Positions 54,435 to 64,000 of a stretch of 64,000 nt of DNA are shown here, one piece after another. The stretch covers positions 25,325,040 through 25,389,039 of the forward strand of contig NC_068369.1 of NCBI RefSeq assembly GCF_020536995.1, written 5' to 3'. Made by a program: the position numbers and the translations under genes. Source of the DNA: Dreissena polymorpha (lineage: Eukaryota > Mollusca > Bivalvia > Myida > Dreissenidae). How positions within the stretch are numbered: position 1 is the first letter of the stretch; every line of letters begins with the position of its first letter. The notes under the pieces are model-generated. The model made no database searches and was not told where the DNA came from. It was given only the letters and a program-made list of their open reading frames with translations.

Positions 54435-55217
54435 TAAACGCCAAAAGCTGTTCATTCGCGTGAATGGAAGCAAAACCTTTACGAATGTCTTCAATATTTA
54501 GCGCGCATTCACATGGAGCAAAAGTTTAATACTATTATTCCTTAAAAAAATCTATGCTGACGGAAAACCAATGACTGTGTTTTGTTGTATTTACCTTTAA
54601 AATGTATATACACCATTTGGTGTTAACATATAACCTTAATGACAAAACTCAACCATTGTTGTTTATCAGTACTTGCGATTCCTTCGTAAAATGGATGTAT
54701 TAAAAAATAGTAAAATAGTAATTTAATAAAGCTTCAACTGCCTTTCATTATTTTTTGTTTTTGTAACTAATGTGAAAGGAGAAACGCAATACGTGTAATG
54801 TCGAAAAGAAGCATTTATCAAGCCTAACATTATTTTACCTGTGCCGATGATGCCGCACATCAATTGCTTTCTTTTTGTTAATATTTGCCCTTTATGTCAC
54901 CTTTCAGCACACAATTAAAAATAAACAGTTACCACTTCGAACTGGATTAAAGCGGTTTATTTTTAATGGTTGAACCCTATCGAGTTAATCGAAGCATAAC
55001 AGCTTAACATTAAAGCGATCGGTTACACTAATGTTAATATACTAGTATTATTTACGGTTCAGAGATGTGCATACATACTTGAACTAAGTAAGTGGTATTT
55101 TATAATGAGGATAACATATATCTACGTAGAAAACAAGTATAAGCGTGAGTTGATATAAGAATTAAAGTGAGTCGATATAAAAGTGAGTTGATATAAATGT
55201 AAATGAGTTAAATCATA
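54435..55217. other. Upstream region of the aquaporin exon
   Basis: AT-rich. At 55144-55200, just before the start codon, GTGAGTTGATATAA-type units occur three times (AAGCGTGAGTTGATATAA, AAAGTGAGTCGATATAA, AAAGTGAGTTGATATAA). No TATA box could be picked out with confidence. Confidence 0.35.
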
Positions 55218-55817
55218 ATGGCGATTACAGAACAAGAAGGAGAAAATTATACATTGAAAGGAAATAAAGGATTGTTTCAAAGGGAAGTAAAGGATATACA
55301 GAGCCTTAATTTTTGGCGGGCTTTCTTTGCAGAATTTATTGGAACATTTATTGCATGTTTCTACACGATCTCTTACGGACGTCACAATCCGGCCGTTGAG
55401 CAGCCAACGGATCTATTTGTGTTGGCCGTGGGAACAGCCTTCATCATCGCAGCGCTCATAAACACGCTAGCTAACGTGAGCGGTGGCCATATTAACCCTG
55501 CCTTGTCCATTGGTTTTCTTGCCGCCGGCCAAATCACTGTATTGCGGTTTATTTTCTACGTGTTATCTCAATGTAGTGCAAGCGTTGCAGCAGTTTTGGT
55601 TTTAAAGACGCTTACGCCGCTAGAAAAGCATGGAGACATTGGCTTAATTCTTCCAGGAAATGACGTCACATCCGTTCAAGCGTTGATTGTCGAGTTTCTG
55701 ATTACTTTCACATTGCTCTTTGGAACGTTTGCCTTTATTGACGAAAACAGAACGGATGGTACTTCACCGGCGCCATTGTTCGTCGGTTTTATAGTAGCAG
55801 CCAATATCCTATGCGCG
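55218..55817 (+). CDS. Aquaporin (MIP family), 5' exon of a partial gene
   Basis: A single exon of 200 codons from ATG 55218 to a donor GCG|GTACGT at 55817, in phase 0. The protein begins with a cytoplasmic stretch (1-31). Then come FWRAFFAEFIGTFIACF (TM1, about 32-52), TM2 about 67-88, the first half-helix with SGGHINPA (NPA at residues 93-95), TM3 about 106-128, TM4 about 153-174 and TM5 about 186-200. This matches classical aquaporins such as AQP1 (FWRAVVAEF, SGAHLNPAV). The second NPA, TM6 and C-terminus must lie on a later exon. None was found downstream in the window, where a Harbinger element and a LINE follow. The putative role is water (or small solute) passage across a cell membrane. 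Beyond the donor the frame runs on for 17 meaningless codons to TGA at 55871. Confidence 0.92.
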
Positions 55818-56619
55818 GTACGTTTTTTATACTCATTAAGAAATAATGAAACTCAGCAAACAATATTTTGAGAAAAATTCTTGTTGAAATCCTATTGTCT
55901 TTTATTCAATGCAAGTGACCTTTTGTCCATACAATACAAGACATAACATTCACAACAACATTTAACACACAACATATTGCATGATTATAGACGGATTCAC
56001 TGTAACGGAACGGTTATCGGGGTTTAAACATGTTAAACGCATGCTTAACCTGACACTCAACCCATAATTATTCACAAAAGACACGAGTGTGTATATACAC
56101 ATTAACCACAGAGCATCACCGTTCAAATTAGTAATGAATAAAGGACGATATAACTTCGTTTGGATTTATTTTCAATTTAAAAACAAACTGGTTCAATATT
56201 TATAAATAAAACATACCGTATGTATACAAGCATTTATTAAGACAATAAATCGACTGTACAATTCCTAAATAAACAATATAGCACCCAAATAACTATAAAA
56301 AACGATATGAAATTAAGAACAAATATTGATTATAAATAAAAAATAATTTATATTTAATTAAATAACATTATTTTCACCAGAGTTAAGGTAGTATCGAGAC
56401 TAAACACCATGAGTTTCATTTTTTAACGAAATAATACAATATAAATTAGCGGCACTGTTTCTTGAGCAAGGTATGATATAAATTAAATTGGAAACTAATA
56501 ATACATGCTATGAACTTCGAAACTCTACATACGCGAAATACAAGAATCAGTAGGTAACAATATACCAAATATTATCTTTAAAAATGATTCAGTACAAAAG
56601 TGACACGCAGAAGCGAAAA
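55818..56619. other. Presumed aquaporin intron, no feature recognised
   Basis: Very AT-rich sequence before the Harbinger element. Confidence 0.4.
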
Positions 56620-56622
56620 TAA

Positions 56623-58789
56623 TGCCTCGGTCACACTGTCACGAATCAGAGCTACGAATGAGCTACGATTCAATCGGCTACGAATGACTACGAAATTGTC
56701 AAAATTCGTAGGCTGCTACGATTTCAGTACGGAGCACAACGATGTGAGTACGGATTCCGACGAATCTACCATCAAAATATTGGAAAACGAACAAGGAAAG
56801 GTACGGACTGCTACTGATCGACGCGATTTAGTACGGAGCGCCACGAATCGAAACGATTAAACTACGAATCCGCTACGGTCTGGTACGATTAAGTACGATG
56901 CTACGCGAATCAGTGCGATCTAACGACGGATCCGCTACGGTTTAGTACGGGTAAGTACGAACTAGAACAGTCCTCTACGAAGCAGTGGGAATTGCGACGG
57001 ACTGGTACGGACAGGTAGAAACGAACTACGATTGAACATTGTGCCCACAGCCTCTTGTATTGTCATACACAAAATGCCTCCAAAAAAGAGAACATGCAAG
57101 CGGCAGACAGGAGATAGTAAAAAATCGCTCGTCCTTCTCAAGACCTCGTCGTGAGAATGGCTTCATGAGCCATATCCTCATGGCAAATGCATCATCTGCA
57201 ATTGTATAGTATCTATTGGACTGTCGTCACCTGAAGGAGTTGTTGCTTCCGGCATGCCAATCAACCCACTTTCGATTGCCAACTTGAGGTCGCTTTGATT
57301 CCAGATTTGTTCGTCGGAACATCCTCCTTGCGATCCAATATTTACCCATATGAATGAGCCACCGTTCTTGGGACATTGTATGGCTACATGCTTTCCATCT
57401 AGAGCTCCAATGGCGTGTGGACATTGCCATTCAGCCGCGAACTGATCGGCTATGGCCTTCCACTCCTCAGGCTCAGTAGGAGTCTGGATAACATCACCAG
57501 CATATGCTGAAACTATGGCATCACAAACGTCCCGTACAATACTACATATTGTATTGTGTGCATCACGAAACCCATACATCAATGTACGGTAACTGTCCCC
57601 GGTGGCCAAGAACCTTGAGGTAATTGCCAACTTCAAATCTGGATTGATGGACTGTTTGAACCAGGTGTGGTTCTTCGTGATCCTGGGACCAACTACCTGT
57701 AATAGCTCGTGGAACATATCAGGCCCGGTTCTGGTGAAGTTTCTAAAAGCCGCCGGATCTTCAGCCATCAGTTCGGTCATCAAAGTCTCGTATTGGCCGA
57801 GAGCGGGTCGTCTTAAAAGCCAGTCTCTTATCCACCACCTCCTTTTTCTTCTCTGACCTGATAAAGCATGTAATTATGGATGTTCAAATAAAGACCATAC
57901 TTAGGAAAGTATGATTAATTTTGTATTTTATTATGTCGGCTATTAATTTAACAATTATTAAATCGCGTAAAAGTAAGAGAAAGATTCAGAAGGCATATGG
58001 GACAGACAATTACCTGCAAATAAAACAAAATGTATTACTAGTAAGTTCATAGTCTAGTATTTTTAAAAGATGTAATGTTTAGCACAAAGCTATACTAGTT
58101 ATACGATATTGAATCATTATTAACTCTGTGCATATCTTCAAGCAGCTCGACTACGGCCTCTGCATTTTGTGCCATATCAATATCCAAGTGTAACAAATTT
58201 ATCGCAAACGCAATTTGCTTGCAGTTCATGATTGTGAAAATAACAAATGCAAGTACGGTTGCTTTAATTTCAATGATGTTTTTAAGAAGCAATCTATTGT
58301 AGTGGACCGTATATGTCCGCACTGTTTCTTGCTGAAATGTAGTACATCGTACAAGATCGTGCAAATTCCTGCCTATCCGTAGTACAACGTACTAAAACCG
58401 TGGCTTTCCGTAGTATATCCGTGGAATAATCGTAGCTAATAGGTAGCTTAATCGTACCGCTCCGTAGTTCTTCGTATCAATCCGTAGAAGTCCTTGAAAA
58501 TCTTTGGGCCTACGAAAAGGTACGGACGACTACGGTGTCGTTACGAACTAGTACGGATCAGTACGGTTTAGTACGGACTGCTACGGATACGCTACGGTCG
58601 ATAAATTCGTAGCAATTTTTTTAACATGTTCAAAATCTGTCAAGAGTTGCTACAGACATCCAAAAACAACTACGACTGATCACGGATCAAGTATGGAGAG
58701 CAACGGTCCAGTAAGAATAGCTACGAACTGTGCCGAAAAGTATTCGTAGCTCGTTCGTAGCTCTGATTCGTGACAGTGTGACCGAGGCA
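56623..58789 (-). mobile_element. PIF/Harbinger element with intact ends and TAA target duplication
   Basis: Terminal inverted repeats TGCCTCGGTCACACTGTCAC and GAATCAGAGCTACGAA (left, from 56623) are exactly complemented at the right (to 58789). TAA flanks both sides (56620-56622 and 58790-58792), the 3-bp target typical of the superfamily. About 350-400 bp inside each end is packed with degenerate GCTACGAAT and TACGGACT words, giving CpG-rich subterminal repeats, probably transposase-binding sites. The transposase is on the minus strand (57857-57093) and is defective, so this copy would need help to move. Confidence 0.92.
57093..57857 (-). pseudogene. Defective PIF/Harbinger transposase exon (HARBI1-like)
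   Basis: After an acceptor TTTATCAG at 57858 the frame reads QRRKRRWWIRDWLLRRPALG, QYETLMTELMAEDPAAF, ITSRFLATGDSYRTLMYGFR and HAIGALDGKHVAIQCPKNGG, all conserved in the family. The DGKHV block carries the first catalytic Asp. The segment between GGS and FIWVNIGSQGGCSDEQIWNQ is shorter than usual (roughly 20 residues with the YNYKG..ALVDA block are absent). Near 57178 the frame shifts, because DDAFAMRIWLMKPFSRRGLE continues in another frame before the homology ends near 57093. An upstream minus-strand open stretch at 58095-58364 (MAQNAEAVVELLEDMHR) may be the preceding exon. Confidence 0.88.
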
Positions 58790-58792
58790 TAA

Positions 58793-59521
58793 AGTAAACA
58801 TGCTTTACATACAGACCACAATAGCCATACCTCGTCTTAATGGGCATTCTAAGCTGAACTGATTTAAACAACAACAACAACAACAACAACAACATTTATT
58901 TCAGCAAATAAAGCTTATACAAGCTCTTAGCCTACACATATACATTTTATATTTATCCCATCATCAGATGTGCATTGTCGAAATAAACCACTGTGGAATA
59001 TATTTTCCTTTATTTCGGCAATGCTGAAATATAGCTGTCACGCGCGGCGGAGGATGGTCATATTACTCGAAATCAACTAGAAAGTAATCATTTTTAGTCA
59101 AATCGAATCAGATTCAACAAAACAAACAATTTGATACCAAGATGTAATATATTTAATAGACAAAATGCAACACAAAAAGCAAAAAAAACAACATTATTTA
59201 CTAATATTAAGTGCGCGTACTCATGACGTCATTATTAACATGTCAAACGACAAAAGTCATATTCTTTCCCGCTAATGCTGCAGTTGTTAGTGTTTTTATT
59301 TTCATTATTTCTTTAAAATCGGGGACGTAAAGGTATGATACACAGAAAAACAGGTTAGTTACTGATCTTTTTGTAATATATTAGGCTCGGCACGAATAAA
59401 ATGATAGAACAATGTTTGCTTAAAATAACATTGGGATTTTCCGTGTAGTTCTATTATCCTATTCTATTTTTCAAGAAATAATTTACGACTAAGACAAATA
59501 AGACAATCGATGGGATAAATC
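58793..59521. other. No gene; (AAC)n microsatellite
   Basis: A CAA repeat lies at 58870-58893. The rest is AT-rich with no recognised feature. Confidence 0.4.
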
Positions 59522-59660
59522 GAATACTAGGTCGGTGCCGAATAAAGCGAAGTTTATTTCGCTCGGCCCGAAAACCTGAACCACTCGCCAAGGCTCGTGG
59601 TTCAGATTTTCTAAGCCTTGCAAAAAAAACTTCGCTTTATTCGGCACCGACCTAGTATTC
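59522..59660. repeat. Foldback repeat, about 139 bp
   Basis: The left arm GAATACTAGGTCGGTGCCGA ATAAAGCGAAG and the right arm CTTCGCTTTATTCGGCACCG ACCTAGTATTC are exact complements. The inner part (GCCCGAAAACCTGAACCAC / GTGGTTCAGATTTTCTAAG) pairs imperfectly. Non-coding, MITE-like. Confidence 0.88.
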
Positions 59661-60850
59661 TATATATATAAGTAATACAAGTCATGGCAGATGTGGATTA
59701 AGTGTTAAATTGAACATATGGTGTTAGTGCGAAAAATATATAATATATTCGTTTCAAAAAAATATATTCAACATTGACAACAATTTAATGTTAAGAAGTA
59801 CAGTATTCATTCACTAAAAATTAAGTTAGTATCCAGCAATAAGTTATAGAAATAATTAAAAACCAAATTATTTCAATATGAGGATTATGGTTATAGTTAT
59901 TTATAAAAAATAACAATTTCTGAAAGTTGTTATAATATCATAAATTATTAAAAGCTTAGCCAAAAAAATCAAAATGAAACAACAAGTTGAGTGGAAACAA
60001 ATTAGCATTGATTATAATGCTATTCAAATTTATAAGGAATGAGAAATTGAATTTGAGTTAAGGTATGTTGTGCATGAAATGAAAGATGGAATAATGTTTA
60101 GGGTTGTTACGTTCTTAAAGACTAGTTACGTATCTAGCAATCGTTAAAACCAATCGAAACTCAACTTTACCTTGAAAATAACGCCATTGGCAATTGATGT
60201 ATCCATTTTTTGTAAGTTTCAATGCGTCCACATGCACAACTGGTACTAAACAGTGCTAATTATTGTGAAAACAGTTATATTATTGTTAGTCTGTGTACAA
60301 CAGCAATTGACGGTTCAAGAAATCGCAAAATATTCCATGAGTAATCTCCACACTCCGACCAACCAGAGGGAAACGGTTGATACTCTGTGAAACCGCTTCC
60401 GGCTGGCCATATGATAGGCGTTATCCGATTAGAAACAAGTAAGTAATAAGGAAGATGTACCTGTTTGAACACTCAATTTTTCAATCTAAGCGAGGCATCG
60501 GCGGCCATGTTTTCTCAATTCTGACCACGTGATTCCCCCCATTGTATCTAGTAGGCGTCGTAAATTTGAAGCTTCGTATATAAATTTTGCTAGACTAATA
60601 AGTATAGTTTTATTTTCACTGGACATCAGACTTTGAAACTTTGAAATTGTTGGTCATCTGCAGTACTGTGACTTTAAAAGTTTTCTTCTTAGGTGCGTAT
60701 ATATGGGGCAAACTAGTAAGAAATGGTACTCAGTTTCTACAGTATTCATATAACATAATTTGCACTAACGGTTTTCTTTTTCAATATTATTGTATCGCCC
60801 CCTTTCTATTTCTAGGTTATGCGATGATAAACGGAATCTGCTTAGGGCAA
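59661..60850. other. No gene recognised
   Basis: AT-rich spacer. The 65-residue minus frame at 60275-60472 is unsupported. Repeated ACTTTGAAACTTTGAAA words at 60630-60646 resemble the tail repeats of the LINE at 31 kb. Confidence 0.3.
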
Positions 60851-60854
60851 TTTT

Positions 60855-63252
60855 CTATTTTGGTTCATTAATTTTGTCTAAATAACTTTCTAACGATAAA
60901 CTTTGTTTGAATAAACAGTACGTAGAGAGACGGGTAGAGCTGTTAATATCAGCGTGCCATGTTTGAGTATAAGTGTCTAATATTCGTTGTTTGCATTGTA
61001 TAAATTGAGATTCGGTTATGTTTTGGTTTATCCATAATTCGGACATGCCGATGCTGTCGAGAATGGATTTAACATGGTATGCCCAGTTTTGATTGTTGTT
61101 TGTATGTCCATTGCCCGTATCGTGTTTTAGCATATTGTATGTGATTTTGATCAAGCTACTCTCATTTGATGATAGTAGTTTAAACCAGTATTTAATGATG
61201 ATTATTTTTCGTATTTCATTAAAGGTAAATGGTATTCTTCCTAATTCTCCATACAACGCGCTAAGGTTGGTTGATTTATTTACACACAGTAATTTCCTTA
61301 AACATTTCGTGTGTACGGCTTCAATATCTTTTGCCTGTGTAGTACCCCATATTTCAGACGAGTAATTCAAAATTGATGCTACTTAGACATCAAAGAGTCG
61401 GTGCATTGATTTTGACGCATGGTCTGCTATGCATTTTTGCGTTCTGTTAAAGTTACCGTTTTTAAATAAGTATACCCTCAGATATTTAAAGGAAGTAACG
61501 ACTTCTAGTTTTTCGCCATACAGAAAGATATCGATGTTTGTGTAATGTGTTCCTTTTTCGAAGATTAGCCGTTTACCGTTACAATCAATTACCTTGTCCG
61601 GATTTTTGCGTATTACTGGGAAATGTTTATTTGTATTTTCTGTATCTAATTCTTTAAAACAGTCATGGTACTTATCGTACTCTAGTATATCTGATAAGTT
61701 ACCTGTTCGGGAGTTGAGGTCACCCGTTATGCATGTTTATCCGAGCTGCCAATATTTATCAACCCCTTTCTCAATTTCATCAAACAAATCAAAATCTTGG
61801 TCAATTAAAACTTTCGAATTGACAGGTGGGATGTAAGTATGACACAGATACATATCCGACTCTACAGAAAACAAATATTGTTTTTATTTTAGCCACACTA
61901 TTCCATATTGATTAGTTTCTACAATGGATATATTATCTGATAACTCATTTTTATAATAAATTGAAAGTCCACCGCTAAAGCGACCTTTGTTTGTACCAGA
62001 ACGTTTATTACCGTAAACATGGTAGCTAATATACCCATTAATGTCAGTGTTAATCGGTTGCTTTTTGTTTAGCCAAGTTTCAGAAAGTAATATTAGATCA
62101 TCTTTTTTAACGTATTCTTGAAAGTAAACATCATTTATTTTTCTGGCAAGTCCATTCACGTTCCACGCTAAAACACTTAATTTCCCTTCCTTGTCCTAGT
62201 AACCTCCTTAAACTGACTGCTTCCATTTTCGCGTGATAAAAGTTTTGCACCGGCCCATTTCACTTGTTTACCGGCGCTCTTTTCACGGTTGAATAGAGCG
62301 TTCTTTTCCCGCCTCTGCTGCGGCACTGCTTTGGTTTGCTGAATTCCGATTCCCAGCCCGGTGGTTTTGAGGTCATTTGTTTTGGTGATAGCCGTCGTCC
62401 GTACCAATTCTCGTTGTTGGTAGTAGTGGAATTTGGTCACTATCGGTCTGCATTTTCCGTTACTGGGGTTTACCAAGTCTGTGAACTCTGTCTAATGTTA
62501 TATTCTCCACTATTCGAAGCTTTTCTGAAATGATGAGTTCACAGTCCCATCACTATTTTCATTTAACACTTCGGGGCAACCATAGAACAATAGATTTTCT
62601 CTCATGCTTCTTGCTTCTAGGTCGTTCGTTTTTTGCTCGTTTTTATCTGCTTGCAATTTAATGTTTTGTATCTTTTCTTCGAGTTCTTTATGATGTTTAT
62701 TCATGTTTTTAATCTCTGTGTCGGTAGAATTGATTTTCTGCTTGGTGTTTTCCAATTCATTATTCATAAATTGAGAAGCTGATTCAATTTCTTTTGTTCG
62801 AGCTTCGGTGGATTTCACGTTTTGTTCCAGCCCTTCTTCTTTTATGTTTAACTTATTCAGAAACTTTTCAATTTCGTCCATTTTTGCTACGGATAGCTTT
62901 ATGCTTTTAATGTCTTCTATTAAAGATTTTGCCCACTGAGGTGTTTGATATTGGTTTTCTGTAGGTGTTTGTGGCGTAACCGGATATTGTGGTGTTCTTT
63001 GATAGCCAGGGTAAGTATAGTTCTGTGGCGTCATGAATTGCAGATATGGCGGGTAATATTGCCCTCCATACGCAGCTTGTGTTGGCGGCCCGACACCAGT
63101 CAGCTGTGCAGTCAGCTGTGCAGTGGCTGATGCTTCCGGCGACTGGTTTGGCATTATCACGCACTTTTCTGGCTGGTCGTTTGTATAATTAGGTGAGGCG
63201 TCGTCCTTGGTACGTTTCCGCCCCCTTTCGTTTTTTTACTCTGTTTTGACAT
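60855..63252 (-). mobile_element. LINE with ORF1, endonuclease and RT tail, most of the RT deleted
   Basis: In minus-strand order: ORF1 starts at ATG 63252 (MSKQSKKTK), shifts frame at a G run near 63225, then runs through a Gln/Pro/Tyr-rich region and a long coiled coil (about 62900-62620) to NDLEARSMRENLLFYG, an L1-type RNA-binding start. It shifts again near 62500 into VTKFHYYQQRELVR. ORF2 begins near 62175 with an APE endonuclease (WNVNGLARKINDVYF, LLSETWLNKKQ, TGDLNSRTG). It passes directly near 61560 into the RT C-terminal part (FKYLRVYLFKNGNF, then NYSSEIWGTTQAKDIEAVH). The catalytic RT core with FADD is therefore missing. It is dead, but its 5' end is preserved, unlike the copy at 31-33 kb, to which it is only distantly related. 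Confidence 0.88.
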
Positions 63253-64000
63253 GTGATGTGTATGCTACCAAACTTATATCATCTAATCCAAATCGACTGC
63301 ACTAAATAATTTCCATTCCTCTGTCCAAAATTCGTTACTTGCACTCGCGCTTAAAAGCCACTTTATCCCATATTTGTGAGAGCTTAAAAACATGTCCACC
63401 TCTGCCGATTACCTGTAACAATCCAAAGATATGCCATGTTAAAAAAAAATCAAGAACTCGACACAAATCAAAATCGACCTTCTTTCGACCGTTTTATAGT
63501 CGTTTCAGCGCATGTTTAAAATACGCTCTTTTTTAACATTTTTCAGAGATTTAAGTCTGAACACATATTCTTACCCGGTAACTATACCCAAAAAATAAAG
63601 GCAGAAAAACAGTCTAAGGTGTGAAACATGCCTTATAGTAAAATATCATGATTTGAGACATCCTACACCAATCTCTACGCAGAGTTGTCGTTCCTTGCTC
63701 TCACATAAATCTCTGCCGTCACAAGAAAATCCTAATAGATTTGGTAGGGTTCTATGTTTTTGGGTAAAGTAGTATATTATGAAAAAGTTATATAATTTAC
63801 GTTTAAATTTTGAAACTAGTGTATACATTTAGATCCGTGATAAAAAATAAATTACATAAAGAAAAAAAGTAAAAATAACAACGTTAAAATTATTTTACCA
63901 CATGGCTTGTCTATCATCACGTGGTTGGTTATGACGGCAGAGATTTGATCCATCTATGCTAGTTACAATCGAAGCTCTGCGCAGAGGTTGACCCTACACT
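63253..64000. other. LINE 5' flank and an imperfect inverted repeat
   Basis: The first part may be the 5' untranslated region of the LINE. At 63672-63720 and 63927-63983, CTCTACGCAGAG.. AAATCTCTGCCGTCA and TGACGGCAGAGATTT.. CTCTGCGCAGAG form inverted partners about 310 bp apart, suggesting a small MITE. No gene was recognised. Confidence 0.45.

Noticed and set aside
54157-54501. 114-residue frame upstream of the aquaporin
   Set aside because: It consists mainly of a 32-bp tandem repeat read in successive frames.
56600-56860. 86-residue plus-strand frame
   Set aside because: It lies in the subterminal GCTACGAAT repeats of the Harbinger element.
55818-64000. Remaining aquaporin exon with the second NPA
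   Set aside because: I looked for an NPAR-type block on the plus strand after a splice acceptor and saw none. The gene is reported as partial.
1-64000. LTR retroelement, endogenous virus or Polinton
   Set aside because: No long terminal direct repeats and no gag, integrase, capsid or protein-primed polymerase motifs were recognised. The RT-bearing pieces are non-LTR LINEs.

Overview
The window is animal nuclear DNA: AT-rich, repeat-dense, with short coding exons bounded by GT..AG introns. It most likely comes from a bivalve mollusc. The many copies of a roughly 250-bp hairpin repeat (ends near GAGTCGCGTTCTGG, core GTCGTCCCAGATTAGCCTG) look to me like the dominant repeat of Dreissena (zebra or quagga mussel). 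That species guess is from memory and was not searched. No LTR retroelement, Polinton, CRISPR array or bacterial gene block was recognised.

Four host genes can be supported. (1) A minus-strand gene at 0.5-2.7 kb: its first coding exon and the next one join in phase and encode an acidic protein with a c-Myc-like nuclear localisation motif. The intron between them is almost entirely a minisatellite made from the exon's own 3' end and splice donor. (2) A complete plus-strand gene at 20.9-29.3 kb: ten coding exons, 559 residues, with signal peptide, MACPF pore-forming domain and C-terminal ApeC domain (apextrin-like immune effector). A TATA box and a possible untranslated first exon lie 3.2 kb upstream. 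(3) A complete plus-strand gene at 42.0-49.7 kb: five coding exons, 251 residues, a secreted three-domain Kazal-type protease inhibitor. (4) The first large exon of an aquaporin at 55.2-55.8 kb, holding the first NPA motif; the rest of that gene was not found.

Mobile DNA fills the rest. Recognised pieces are: about 18 copies or fragments of the hairpin MITE, most of them in the introns of the MACPF gene; three copies of a TTAA-flanked MITE that carries a tRNA-like region; further TTAA or palindromic MITEs; a 2.2-kb element with long terminal inverted repeats built from TAACGACTCGCCCCA units; a pogo-type non-autonomous element and a decayed pogo transposase; one whole-ended PIF/Harbinger element (TAA target duplication) and a second Harbinger fragment; a tandem-repeat-cored element at 7.1-8.8 kb; two broken LINEs; and a tRNA-derived SINE with a perfect 12-bp target duplication.

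The most interesting theme is that splice junctions have been locally and tandemly duplicated at least four times in three genes. Three cases involve a 5' splice site (gene 1 exon 1, MACPF exons 6 and 8) and one involves a 3' splice site (Kazal exon 2). A second theme is that hairpin MITEs end within 13-35 bases of three splice acceptors in the MACPF gene, so they probably supply the branch points. A third is the TTAA-type MITE with an internal tRNA-like sequence, which would combine DNA transposition with a possible pol III promoter.
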